A DNA stretch of 64,000 nucleotides from Myxococcales bacterium. Its GTDB lineage: Bacteria; Myxococcota_A; Polyangia; Polyangiales; Polyangiaceae. Shown here in pieces: positions 17,504 to 26,082 of the stretch; position 1 is the stretch's first letter; the number at the start of each line of letters is the position of its first letter. The notes beneath the pieces are model-generated. The model was not told the origin of the DNA and did no database searches. It saw only the letters and a program-made list of their open reading frames with translations. The stretch spans positions 55,322 through 119,321 of the forward strand of contig JAEUKE010000044.1 of NCBI GenBank assembly GCA_016794345.1. The letters are read 5' to 3'. The position numbers and the translations under genes are program-made.

Positions 17504-18834
17504 CGATGTTGTTACGCCGCTCCCTGGTCGTCGGCGCCGTCGCGTGTGCGCTGGGCGGCTCATCCGTCGCGCGCGCGCTCGGGAGGACGCCGAGCGGCGG
17601 CCGCCTCTCGTTTGCGGTGCCGTGGTCGCTCGCCTCGATCGATCCACACGATCTCACGAGCGCGGGCGCCGCCCTCTTCGGCGCCGCGCTGTTCGACACG
17701 CTCGTCGTCCCCGACGCTCGGCTCGGCTTTCGTCCGACGCTCGCGGAGGCCCTGCCCGCGACGGAGCCCGGCGTGGGGACCGTCCTGCGCCTCCGCCCGG
17801 GGCTACGGACCGGCTCGGGGAAGCTCCTCACCGGGCGCGACGTGGTGGCGAGCATCAAGCGCGCGCGTGCCCTCGGCGGGGCGGCCGTGCTCGATCCGCT
17901 CGGCGACGTCTCGGTCCACCCGAAGGAGCCGCTCACGATCCTGCTCAAGGCGAACCCTGCGATCGCGACGCGCGCGCTCGCGTCGCCCCTCGCCGCGCTC
18001 GTCCCGCTCGGCTTCGATCCGACCCGACCCGACGGGACCGGCGCGTTCACGGCGACGCGCACCGCCGGCTCGCTCGTGTTGACACGCAACACGACCGCCG
18101 CGATGGGGCCCGCGTTCCTGGACGAGATCGCCGTTCAGGAGGCCGGCGATCTGCAGGAGAGCCTTCGCGACTTCGAGGCGGGGAGGCACGATCTCGGCTG
18201 GCTCGGGCTCGGCCTCTTCGGCAGCCGCGCGGGCGCGCAGAAGTTCGAGCTGGGCTCGGCGGGCTTCTTGGTCGTCGCGGCCTCGGGAGACGGCGGGTCG
18301 ATCATGAAGGCCGGCGCGCTGCAGCGCCTGGTCGACCTCTTGCCGCGCGCACGCCTCGCTCACCTCGGCCTGGGGCCCGTCCCCGAGGGTTCGGACTCGG
18401 TGAGCTGGGACGAAGCCCCCATCGACTTGTGGGCCGACAGTCGCTCGGCCCACCTCCTCGAGATGGCGAAGACGCTCGCCGATATCCTCTCGAAGCCTGG
18501 TCACGAGGTGCGCGTCCGGCGCGGGACGTCCAGCGAGATCGCCGCCAAGCGCAAGCGAGGCGAGCCCATGCTCTCGTGCCACGTGGTGCGCCCGACCGGC
18601 CCTGGCGCGGCAGGGATCGCGACGGCGCTCGGGACGTTCGACGATCCCGGTCGCGCGAAGGACGTCGCCCGGCGACCGCCGCGCGGCGCGTCGGCCCGGG
18701 AGATCGCGCGAGAGCTCAAGGTGGGCGTGATGGGCGAGCTCAGGTTGACCGGTGGCGTCATGCCGACGCTGAAGCTCGCAAGAGGCCCGGCCGGGACCTG
18801 GGATCTCGGCGCGACGTTCCGGAAGAAGAGCTGA
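17500..18834 (+). CDS. extracellular solute-binding protein, family 5-like
   Basis: 444 aa. The signal peptide (MTMLLRRSLVVGAVACALGG) is followed by SFAVPWSLASIDPHDLTSAG, the opening of DppA/OppA-type binding proteins. Other family features follow: LFDTLVV, LAEALPA, LRPGLRTGSGKLLTGRDVVASIKRA read in overlapping order, and DGTGAFTATR. It is shorter than typical family members (500-600 aa), and I see no ABC permease or ATPase gene beside it. It may therefore be an orphan sensor-like binding protein, coupled by ATGA overlap to the propeller-like protein upstream. Confidence 0.75.
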   Translation: MTMLLRRSLVVGAVACALGGSSVARALGRTPSGGRLSFAVPWSLASIDPHDLTSAGAALFGAALFDTLVVPDARLGFRPTLAEALPATEPGVGTVLRLRPGLRTGSGKLLTGRDVVASIKRARALGGAAVLDPLGDVSVHPKEPLTILLKANPAIATRALASPLAALVPLGFDPTRPDGTGAFTATRTAGSLVLTRNTTAAMGPAFLDEIAVQEAGDLQESLRDFEAGRHDLGWLGLGLFGSRAGAQKFELGSAGFLVVAASGDGGSIMKAGALQRLVDLLPRARLAHLGLGPVPEGSDSVSWDEAPIDLWADSRSAHLLEMAKTLADILSKPGHEVRVRRGTSSEIAAKRKRGEPMLSCHVVRPTGPGAAGIATALGTFDDPGRAKDVARRPPRGASAREIARELKVGVMGELRLTGGVMPTLKLARGPAGTWDLGATFRKKS

Positions 18835-18846
18835 GGGCGCGCGCGG

Positions 18847-19344
18847 TCACCGAGCGGCGCCGAGGACGCGGCCGGCGACGCCGCTCGAAACGTCCGGGCG
18901 CGTCGCGCCCTCCGCAGCCCGCTTCAGCCCCTCGATCATGCGCTGCGTGTCCTTGCACAGCCGCGCGCGCAACCGGAAGACCCCACCGAACCGGCTCAAC
19001 GCCTCGCGCTGCGGCTCGTATTCGACCACGACGATGGCGGTGCTCCGCCCGGCGCCGCACGGCTCCACGCCGAGGGTGAGCTTGGCGGACGCGAGCGGGA
19101 GCGTCGTGCTGGTGACCTCGGTCGTGAGCCAGCTCCCCTCGGCCCAGTCGATCACGCGCTCGTCGAACCGCCCGTCCTCGCCGGCGAGCCAGCTCTGGCG
19201 CTCCGCGCCGACACCTCGCCGCGCCGCGCCGACGAGCTGCGATCTCGCGAAGAGGGGGTTCCAGTCCGCCTCGAGATCGGCCACGAGGCGCCAGACGGCT
19301 GCCGGGGGAGCGAGGACGTCGGCGGCGTGGGTGACGCTGTACAT
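18847..19344 (-). CDS. SRPBCC/polyketide-cyclase-like ligand-binding protein
   Basis: 165 aa. It starts MYSVTHAADVLAPPAAVWRL, the opening strand and helix of the START/SRPBCC fold, followed by WLTTEVTSTTLPLA and a long C-terminal helix. Such proteins bind hydrophobic ligands in a deep pocket. The ATG at 19344 fits the fold; a longer upstream frame is a shadow of the next gene. It lies 56 nt downstream of the molybdopterin oxidoreductase gene, in the same direction, so it may be in its operon. Ligand unknown. Confidence 0.75.
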   Translation of the reverse strand: MYSVTHAADVLAPPAAVWRLVADLEADWNPLFARSQLVGAARRGVGAERQSWLAGEDGRFDERVIDWAEGSWLTTEVTSTTLPLASAKLTLGVEPCGAGRSTAIVVVEYEPQREALSRFGGVFRLRARLCKDTQRMIEGLKRAAEGATRPDVSSGVAGRVLGAAR

Positions 19345-19400
19345 GGGCTGGATTGTGGGGTCGGCGCGCGGGCTCGTCCCGTGAAGAAGTGTGCAGAAAG

Positions 19401-21653
19401 CTAACGTGGCGTCGCAGGCAGCGGCTCGATTCGAGCCGGCACGTATTTGTGCCAGGGCGTTCCCACGAACGGATCGCGGTCTTCGACGGCCGTGAGCTCG
19501 TTCGGCGCCACGCCCACGGCCTCGACGCCGGCGTCCGCCGGGTAGTCGGTGCCCAGACCGTTGGGGAGGGACACGTGGCCCGGCTGCATGGAGTCCGAGA
19601 TCTCCACCGAGACGACGAGCGAGCCGCGCTTGGTCGTCAGGCGGACGGGCTCGCCGTCGCCGACGCCGAGCCGCGCGGCGTCGGCGGGGCTGATGCGCAG
19701 CGCCCCCGCGGCGTCTTTCTTCCGCCAGGCGGGGTCGCGGATGATCGTGTTGGCGGTGAACGAGCGACGCTCTCCCGCGGAGAGGACGAACGGGAAGCTC
19801 GGGTCGAGCGCGGGCGGCGGATCGCCTTCGAGGCGCCGCAGCTCGGCGACCATGTCGGGCAGGTCGAGGTGGAGCTTGCCATCCGCGGTCTTGACCCGAC
19901 CGAGCACCTCGGGCCACTCGCCGACAGCGAACACGACACCTGACGGATTCGTCATGATTGCGCGGAACAGCGCGAGCGCCGCCTCCATCGGCGCCCCGGC
20001 GAACCCGGCCCGAGCGAGGGCCTGGGTGCTCTCCATCGCCATGCGGAAGCAGAGCCCGAGGACCACCGCGCCTTCGCGCACGTCGTCCGGCACATCCATC
20101 GTGCGGTAGAGGAGCACCGGAGCCTGCGCGGAGAGCCGCGGGTCGGGCAAGACCGTCGACAGGAACACGCCGGCGTACGCCTCAAGGCCCTCGCGGGCGG
20201 CGGCGCGCAGGGGCGCGTAGTCCGCCTCGGTGACGACCCCGAGCGCCTCCGTGAGCCTCGCGTGGATCTCGGCCTCGGGCAGGCGCTCTTCTCCCGGAGG
20301 GAAGAGACGCGGTCGCAAATGGAAGTAGTTCTCCGGGAAGTCGAAGTTGAAGAACGTGGCCTCCGCCTTCTCGAACTGGGTCGCGGCGGGGAGCACGTAG
20401 TGGGCGAGCCGCGCCGTCTCCGACATGGCGACGTCGATCACGACGAGGGTGTCGAGGGCAGCAAGCGCCTCGCGCATCCGCTTCGAGTCGGCCAGGGAGT
20501 GCGCCGGGTTCGCCGCCTCCACGATCATCGCCCGGTAGCGCTTCGGGTGATCGGTGAGGATCTCTTCCGCGATCACGTTGCAGGGGACCAGCCCCGAGAC
20601 GATCGTCGCGCCGGCGACGGGGCTCTTGCGCCGAGAGGCGCCCCCGGCGAGCGCGACGAGCGGGCTCGGGACGTAGTGTGTGCCCGGCCTGCCCACGCTG
20701 CCCGTCAGCGCGATGAGGACGCGATGCAGGTAGCTGACCAGCGTGGAGTGGTGGTTCATCTGCACGCCGAGGTCCTCGAAGCTGGCGAGGGACTTCGCGC
20801 GGCCGATCGCGCGCGCGGCCTTTCGGACGAGGGCTGCGTCCACGCCCGCGCGGCTGCAAGCTTCGCCGATGCGCACGGCGCGCAGCGCCTCGAGAACGCC
20901 GGCCTCACCCGTGACCTTCGCCTCGAGGAAGGCGCGGTCGACGAGATCCTCCTCGAGCAGGACGGCGAGCAGCGCGGAGAGCAGCCACGCGTCGGTCCCG
21001 GGCTTCACGGCCAGGTGGATGTCCGCGAGCTCCGCCGTCTCGGTCCGGCGCGGATCGACGACGATCAGCGTGCGCGCCGGGTCCTTCGCGATCTCCTTGA
21101 GGGTGACGCGCGCCCGCGGGATGGAGTGGGAGTGCCAGGGGTTCTTCCCGAGGAAAAGCGCCACGTCGCAGTGCTCGAAGTCCGCGCGCGTCGCCGTCCC
21201 CATCACGCGATCGCTGACCCAGAACTCGCCCGTCTTCTCCTGCGCGAGCGCGCTCGACCGGAACCACGAGCCGAGCGCCCGGCGGGTGCCGGTGCCGTAC
21301 GCGCCGGGCAGGTGATTCCCCTGCCCACCGCCGCCGTAGTAGAAGATGCTCTCGCCGCCGAAGGTGTCGCGGACGCGGGCGAGGCGTTCCGCCACCTCGC
21401 GAATGGCGGTGCTCCAGTCGATCTCCTCGAAGGTGCCGTCCGCGCGGCGACGGAGCGGCCGCTTCAGGAGGTCGCGACCGTGTTGATAGAAGTCGAGGCG
21501 ATGAGCCTTCTCGCAGGCGTAACCGCGCGAGGACGGATGACGTTTGTCACCGCGAAGGCGGACGAGCCGGCGCCCGTCCTCCCCGCCGAGCTCGACCTCG
21601 ACGCCACAGTTGCACTCGCAGAGGATGCACGCGGTCGGTTTCCAGGTCCCCAT
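19401..21653 (-). CDS. molybdopterin-dependent oxidoreductase, [4Fe-4S]-containing
   Basis: 750 aa. The N-terminal cluster-binding motif is C9-x2-C12-x3-C16 with C47 in GYACEK. The bis-MGD domains follow (FYYGGGGQGNHL, DVALFLGKNPW, IVVDPRRTETAELAD, HYVLPAATQFEKAEA). The C-terminal dinucleotide-binding barrel (about 620-740) ends LPNGLGTDYPADAG. There is no Tat signal, so it is probably cytoplasmic, like the FdhF/anaerobic dehydrogenase group. No electron-transfer subunit is adjacent. Substrate cannot be inferred. A second member of this superfamily lies at 38977-41181. Confidence 0.9.
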   Translation of the reverse strand: MGTWKPTACILCECNCGVEVELGGEDGRRLVRLRGDKRHPSSRGYACEKAHRLDFYQHGRDLLKRPLRRRADGTFEEIDWSTAIREVAERLARVRDTFGGESIFYYGGGGQGNHLPGAYGTGTRRALGSWFRSSALAQEKTGEFWVSDRVMGTATRADFEHCDVALFLGKNPWHSHSIPRARVTLKEIAKDPARTLIVVDPRRTETAELADIHLAVKPGTDAWLLSALLAVLLEEDLVDRAFLEAKVTGEAGVLEALRAVRIGEACSRAGVDAALVRKAARAIGRAKSLASFEDLGVQMNHHSTLVSYLHRVLIALTGSVGRPGTHYVPSPLVALAGGASRRKSPVAGATIVSGLVPCNVIAEEILTDHPKRYRAMIVEAANPAHSLADSKRMREALAALDTLVVIDVAMSETARLAHYVLPAATQFEKAEATFFNFDFPENYFHLRPRLFPPGEERLPEAEIHARLTEALGVVTEADYAPLRAAAREGLEAYAGVFLSTVLPDPRLSAQAPVLLYRTMDVPDDVREGAVVLGLCFRMAMESTQALARAGFAGAPMEAALALFRAIMTNPSGVVFAVGEWPEVLGRVKTADGKLHLDLPDMVAELRRLEGDPPPALDPSFPFVLSAGERRSFTANTIIRDPAWRKKDAAGALRISPADAARLGVGDGEPVRLTTKRGSLVVSVEISDSMQPGHVSLPNGLGTDYPADAGVEAVGVAPNELTAVEDRDPFVGTPWHKYVPARIEPLPATPR

Positions 21654-21746
21654 GTCGCCAACGGAGACATAGCACGGGAGGCGCCCGCCGACGACCGCCC
21701 GGCCACGAGGCGGTCCGGGGACTCGAACAGACTGGCCGCGGCCGCC

Positions 21747-22259
21747 TCAGTCGACGAACTCGACCCCGGTGGCGACGATCTCGATCTTCGCGATGGCTCC
21801 GTTCTCGGTGCCGCCGCAGGCGTCCTTCGTGCCGCATTCGTTCTGGGGCTCGCCGCCCTTGACGACGCCCTGAACGATCGCGCGGTGTCCGTTCGACGAG
21901 CGCGGCACCGAGAAGGCGTGACCAGCCATCTTGATGTGCGCGCGCTTCTCGGTGTCGCCGATCTCCATCCAGCAGCCGGCCTTCTGGCACACCGCCTGGA
22001 CGGTCCCGGTGGTCTTGATGGTCTTGTCGGCAAACCGGGCCGGCTCCGCCACGACGTCGGCGAGGGAGACCTCGTCGGCCGCGGTGATCTTCTCGCCGAA
22101 GGTCCGGCCCGCCATCGACGACGCGGCTCCCTGGGTGGGCGTCGTCGCGGCAATGGTGGAAGCGGTGGCCTTGGGCTCGGGCGCGGCTGTCTGATCTTGC
22201 GCGCACGCGGCGAGGAGGAGGAGGGCCGAGCTGGCGAGGAGAAGGTGAAGCCGAGGCAT
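21747..22259 (-). CDS. DUF4920-type lipoprotein
   Basis: 170 aa from ATG 22259. A clear lipobox (LLLLAAC, C19) follows a hydrophobic signal. The domain (about 55-170) contains EVSLADVVAEPARFADKTI, then VQAVCQKAGCWMEIGD, a pattern of the DUF4920 family with an OB-fold-like core and a Cys pair. A Cys/Gly loop (ECGTKDACGGTE) may form a disulfide. It lies between the BtpA-family gene and the molybdopterin enzyme, same strand. The biochemical role is unknown; the Cys-rich sites make a metal or redox role conceivable. Confidence 0.75.
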   Translation of the reverse strand: MPRLHLLLASSALLLLAACAQDQTAAPEPKATASTIAATTPTQGAASSMAGRTFGEKITAADEVSLADVVAEPARFADKTIKTTGTVQAVCQKAGCWMEIGDTEKRAHIKMAGHAFSVPRSSNGHRAIVQGVVKGGEPQNECGTKDACGGTENGAIAKIEIVATGVEFVD

Positions 22260-22309
22260 GGCGAAAGCCTGCCTCAAGTTTCCGTGCGCGCCAATCAGCC
22301 GCGCGCCAA

Positions 22310-23173
22310 TCAGGTCGGGACGACGCCCGGCGGCGGGGCCGACTCGAGGCGGCCCTCGGCTTGCGCTGCCCGAATCGACCGGAACGTCTCGACGAAGCGA
22401 CGCGCCAGGGAGAGGTCGATGGGACCGCCCGCGCGCCCGTCTGCGCGCAAGCAGGAGCCGACAATGAGGCCGTGGGCGCGACGCAGGCTCGGCAGGGTGG
22501 CCTCCGTCACGCCGCTCGCGACGTAGACGGGCGCGGACACCGCGCGCAGGACCTCGTCGAGATCACGAAGCGCCACCTCCTTGCCGGTGCCGCTCCCGGT
22601 CACCAGCACCGCGTCTGCACCGCCTCGATCGACCAGGTCGTGGGCCTCTTCCCCGACGGGTCGAGGCGCGAGCGGAGCCGAATGTTTGACGTCCACGTCG
22701 CAAAGAAGCCGCACGTGGGCCGCGCCGAGCGCGCGGCGCGCGCGGAGCGTGCGATGGGCCGCGCCCTCCACGAGCCCCTGGTCCGTGAGGCGGGCGCCGG
22801 TGTGCACGTTCACGCGGATGAAGGAGCCCCCCGCGGCGATGGCCACGGCGAGCGCGGCTTCGGCGTCGTTTCGGAGGACGTTGATGCCGAGCGGCAACAT
22901 CGGCGCGGCGACCCGCGCGGCCAGCGCACACCGGGTCATCGCGGCGATCGTCACGGGCGCCACGCTGCGCGGCTCGAAGGGCGCGTCGCCGTAGTTCTCG
23001 ATGATGATCGCGTCGAAGCCGGCGTCGGCAAGGATCTCCGCGTCCCGCCCGCACGAGGCGGCGGCCGCGGAGATGTCCCCGCCGTAACGCGGGCTCCCCG
23101 GGAGCGGCTTGAGGTGGATGACCCCGACGAGCTCGGGCAACGCGGCGAGCGGGGGAACGGAGGCGCCGGTCAT
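22310..23173 (-). CDS. BtpA/SgcQ-family TIM-barrel protein
   Basis: 287 aa. It begins LVGVIHLKPLPGSPRYGG, the family's signature, followed by ADAGFDAIIIENYGDAPF, FIRVNVHTGARLTDQGLVEG, LLCDVDVKHSAPL and VLVTGSGTGKEV. BtpA is known in cyanobacteria for photosystem I stability, and SgcQ sits in sugar operons; neither tells the role here. It starts at an ATG overlapping the stop of the upstream membrane-protein gene (ATGA), so the two are coupled. Confidence 0.85.
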   Translation of the reverse strand: MTGASVPPLAALPELVGVIHLKPLPGSPRYGGDISAAAASCGRDAEILADAGFDAIIIENYGDAPFEPRSVAPVTIAAMTRCALAARVAAPMLPLGINVLRNDAEAALAVAIAAGGSFIRVNVHTGARLTDQGLVEGAAHRTLRARRALGAAHVRLLCDVDVKHSAPLAPRPVGEEAHDLVDRGGADAVLVTGSGTGKEVALRDLDEVLRAVSAPVYVASGVTEATLPSLRRAHGLIVGSCLRADGRAGGPIDLSLARRFVETFRSIRAAQAEGRLESAPPPGVVPT

Positions 23174-24399
23174 GGGGCAGGAGGCGCGGCCGCCTCGGCG
23201 GCGGGCTTCTTCTTTTTCTTCTTCTTGGGCGTCGCGCTCTTGCCGCTCGTGTCGACAGCACCGTCAGGCTCGAAGAGGCTGGGCCCGCCGTCCGCGCCGT
23301 GCTCGGCGAAGAGCACGTCGGCGATCTCCACGAGCTTGTCGGCGACGTCCGCGTCGAACGCGCCGTACACGGTGAGGGCCATGGCGTTCTTCTCGACGAC
23401 GAGCCACGCGCGCGGCAGCTCGAAGAGGGAGTCGCGCACCTCTTCCGACAAGAAGTCGCGGATCGCCTGCGGATCGCTGCCGGCCCCCGGCGCGGCCTCG
23501 ATGAGGAACTCCTCCGTGAACTCCGGGTCGTCCTTGAACTTGACGCCCGTGTTCTTGACTCGCTTGCCCTCGACGATCGGCAGCGGCTTGAGGGTGAACC
23601 GCGGCGCGGCGTCCTCGAGCGCCATGATCACGGTGTAGAAGTCGCTCACGCTGTAGGCGTCCGCCTCGACGACGGCGAGGTACGCGAGGTTCTTCTTGAG
23701 CTGGTAATAACCGACCGGTCGACCCTCACCCACCACCGGCAAGAGCCGCGCGAGCTCCGGAGGGAGGGTGGAGACCGAGCGGAGGAGCTTCGTCACCTCG
23801 ACGGCGCGCGCCTTCTTGTACGCCTCGCGGTACGGGTGCGTCCCCTCGTGAGGCAACACCTCGACCCGCGTCGGGAACAGGCGAAACGCCTCGAGCTCAC
23901 GACGCGCGCGCGTGTTCGGACCGCTGGTCACGTAGGCCAGGAGCGCGATGCTCCCGAAGCCCGTGAACGCGAGCGCCTCGATGCCGCTCATGAGCGTCGC
24001 GTACACCGCCGTCACCAGGCACGCCGGAAACAGGAGCGCAGCAGCGCGGCGCATCGGCGTGCCGCGGAAGTAGACGAGGGCCGCGGCGACGAGAGCGGAG
24101 ACACCGAGCAGGAGCAAGCCGGTCCCGACGGAGAACTCGAGGCTCATCCTGGCGTCGAGGTCTTGTTTCTCGACCGAGAGGCGCTGCACCGTCTCCTTGA
24201 CTCGTTCGCTCGCGATCTTGGCGGTGATCGCGTCGAGCTGGGGCTCGAGCTTCGAAGCCATGCTGCGCAAGACGAGGCCCGCGACGGTGCCGACCGCCCC
24301 GGCCGCCCCGACGGGCACCGCGAGGGCCTTCTCCGACTCGTTCTGCTTCGCGGCAGCGTCGGCCACGACCTCCGCTCCGGGTGCCTTTTGTTCCGCCAT
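23170..24399 (-). CDS. membrane protein with Lys-rich C-terminal tail, unknown
   Basis: 409 aa from ATG 24399. An Ala-rich N-terminus has a weakly hydrophobic stretch (about 28-45), a probable coiled-coil helix (50-85), and three TM segments (about 88-110, 116-136 and 138-158). A cytosolic domain of about 230 residues follows. The tail holds seven consecutive lysines and then an Ala/Pro stretch. Conserved-looking segments include YYQLKKNLAYLAVVEADAY and LPRAWLVVEKNAMAL. I do not recognise the family. It starts the leftward run (BtpA, DUF4920, Mo-enzyme, SRPBCC). Confidence 0.65.
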   Translation of the reverse strand: MAEQKAPGAEVVADAAAKQNESEKALAVPVGAAGAVGTVAGLVLRSMASKLEPQLDAITAKIASERVKETVQRLSVEKQDLDARMSLEFSVGTGLLLLGVSALVAAALVYFRGTPMRRAAALLFPACLVTAVYATLMSGIEALAFTGFGSIALLAYVTSGPNTRARRELEAFRLFPTRVEVLPHEGTHPYREAYKKARAVEVTKLLRSVSTLPPELARLLPVVGEGRPVGYYQLKKNLAYLAVVEADAYSVSDFYTVIMALEDAAPRFTLKPLPIVEGKRVKNTGVKFKDDPEFTEEFLIEAAPGAGSDPQAIRDFLSEEVRDSLFELPRAWLVVEKNAMALTVYGAFDADVADKLVEIADVLFAEHGADGGPSLFEPDGAVDTSGKSATPKKKKKKKPAAEAAAPPAP

Positions 24400-24485
24400 C
24401 GAGGTCCGATGGAATAGACCGGCGCGCGCGTGGCGGCAAATGCTGCCGGTTGACTGCGCTGGCGGGCGGGTCCATCGAGGAGCCG

Positions 24486-25871
24486 ATGAGGGCGGACGGG
24501 CGCTCGGACGAGGTCGCCGACGGTGTGCTGGAGGTGGCCCTCGACGCGCGCGAGCCGGTGAGCGCACGCAAGAGCGCGCTCGCCGAGGCGCTCACCGCCG
24601 CGACCGAGACCATCCTCACGCGGCCCGGCGTCCGCGTCGCGGTCCTCCACCTGGGCGCGAACGCAGCGGAGGAACAACCTCGCCCCGACACGCGCGCGCG
24701 CGCCGAGGCCGAGTGTCGAGCGGAGCAAGCCGCGGTGGAGCGACTGGCGGCGCTCCCCGTCCCGGTGGTCGCGCACCTCTCGAATCGCGTCACGGGACCG
24801 CTCTTCGAGATCGCGGTCGCTTGCTCGGCGCGCGTCGCCTCCCCCGGCACGCGGGTTGGCCTCGATGATCTGGCCGTCGGCCTCGCCCCTCGGCTCGGAG
24901 GGCTCCGGCGCATCACGCAGCTGGCCGGTCTCGACGTGGCGGTGGAGCTCGGCGCGCGGGGAACGATCGTCGACGCGGTACGCGCGCAGGAGCTCGGGCT
25001 CGTGGACGCGATCGCCGACCAAGAGAGAGCGCGCGAGCGAGCGCTCTCCCTCATCTCGCTGCCTCGCGCCGCGTCGAGACGACGCCGTTCGCTCGGCGCG
25101 AGCCTGCGGACGCGTGCGCCGATCGACGACGTGCGTGCCGCGCTGCGCGCCAGGCACGACGTCGGGTTCCCCGCGGAGCTCGCGATCGTCGACCTGCTCG
25201 AAGCGATCTGCGACGGCGAGGACACCGCGGCGATCGAGGTGCGCGGCTTCGGTGAGCTCGTCCTCTCGACGACCGCGCGGAACCTCCGAGCGCTCCGTCG
25301 CGCGGCGCGCTCGTCGGAGGTCTCGGGCCTCGAGCCGGGCGCCACGAGCCCCTTGGTCACCAGGCTGCTGGCGCACGGCCTCTCGTACGCGGCCGACGCG
25401 GCGGCCGTGTCCCGGCCCAACGAGACGTTCGTCTGGCAAATCTTCGAGCCGCTCCACCAGGAGACGCGGGCCCTCGTGAAGGATGGCGTCGCACCTGCTC
25501 GGGTGGAGACGGCGCTCGCCGATTGGGGTCTGGAGCGGGAGCTGCGCCTCGGACCGGGGGCGGGCGCCGGCACGAAGATCGCGCGCGAGCTGATTCAGAT
25601 GCGCTGCGTTCTCCCGCTCGTGGCCGAGGCGCTCCGCGCCCTCGAAGAGGGTCGGATCTCGAGCGCCGACCAAGGCGACGTGGCCTCCGTTTTCCTCGGG
25701 GGATTCCCCGCGTTCCGCGGCGGCGTGTTTCGCTACGTCGACGACGTCGGCGCCGCGGAGCTGAGAGAGAGGCTCCTCGTCTTCGCTCGGGAATTTGGGC
25801 CCCGGTATGCTCCGCCCGCGTTGCTCGATCGCCTGGCTCGCGACGACGGGCGCATCCACGCGGCCCCCTGA
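24486..25871 (+). CDS. FadB/FadJ-like protein: crotonase plus 3HCDH C-terminal domains, no NAD domain
   Basis: 461 aa, with GAGGAG before the ATG. Residues 10-190 resemble enoyl-CoA hydratase: E108 (GPLFEIAVACSARVA) aligns with one catalytic Glu of FadB, but the second Glu position is D128 (GTRVGLDDLAVG). Residues 200-290 match the FadB linker. Next come two 3-hydroxyacyl-CoA-dehydrogenase C-terminal-type segments: FVWQIFEPLHQETRALVKDG, and later VFLGGFPAFRGGVFRYVDDVG. The Rossmann NAD-binding domain that normally lies between is absent, so dehydrogenase activity is not expected. The protein is about 250 residues shorter than FadJ with no visible frameshift. Role unclear: hydratase/isomerase, binding protein or decayed enzyme. 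Confidence 0.75.
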   Translation: MRADGRSDEVADGVLEVALDAREPVSARKSALAEALTAATETILTRPGVRVAVLHLGANAAEEQPRPDTRARAEAECRAEQAAVERLAALPVPVVAHLSNRVTGPLFEIAVACSARVASPGTRVGLDDLAVGLAPRLGGLRRITQLAGLDVAVELGARGTIVDAVRAQELGLVDAIADQERARERALSLISLPRAASRRRRSLGASLRTRAPIDDVRAALRARHDVGFPAELAIVDLLEAICDGEDTAAIEVRGFGELVLSTTARNLRALRRAARSSEVSGLEPGATSPLVTRLLAHGLSYAADAAAVSRPNETFVWQIFEPLHQETRALVKDGVAPARVETALADWGLERELRLGPGAGAGTKIARELIQMRCVLPLVAEALRALEEGRISSADQGDVASVFLGGFPAFRGGVFRYVDDVGAAELRERLLVFAREFGPRYAPPALLDRLARDDGRIHAAP

Positions 25872-25881
25872 GGTCGCCCGA

Positions 25882-25900
25882 GGCCGCACCTACCGCGGCC
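25882..25900 (+). terminator. hairpin after FadJ-like gene
   Basis: GGCCGC (25882-25887) and GCGGCC (25895-25900) form a perfect 6-bp stem with a 7-nt loop, 10 nt after the stop codon. No long T-tract follows. Position supports a terminator. Confidence 0.45.
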
Positions 25901-26043
25901 CTTCGCGCAGAACCTGCAGATCATTCCGTTGCGGGTCCAACGAGCGTCGCGAAACGTAACGGGCATAGTTGCTGCTCGGGGCTTCAGCCACTACCTCGGA
26001 GTGCCGTCCAGATCTTGGACGACCCATGACAAAGGTGCTCAAC

Positions 26044-26070
26044 ACCAGGCCAATCAAACATGCGCCTGGT
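26044..26070. promoter_or_regulatory. inverted repeat upstream of the multi-PAS kinase
   Basis: ACCAGGC (26044-26050) and GCCTGGT (26064-26070) are a perfect 7-bp inverted repeat with a 13-nt spacer, ending 12 nt before the kinase ATG. The 210-nt gap around it is less GC-rich than the genes and otherwise holds nothing I can name. It may be an operator or a leader hairpin near the ribosome site. Confidence 0.4.
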
Positions 26071-26082
26071 TTGGGGGGCTGA

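Noticed and set aside
20262..22526. Long + strand open frame opposite the molybdopterin enzyme, DUF4920 and BtpA genes
   Set aside because: It crosses three real genes and shows no domain; a shadow frame.
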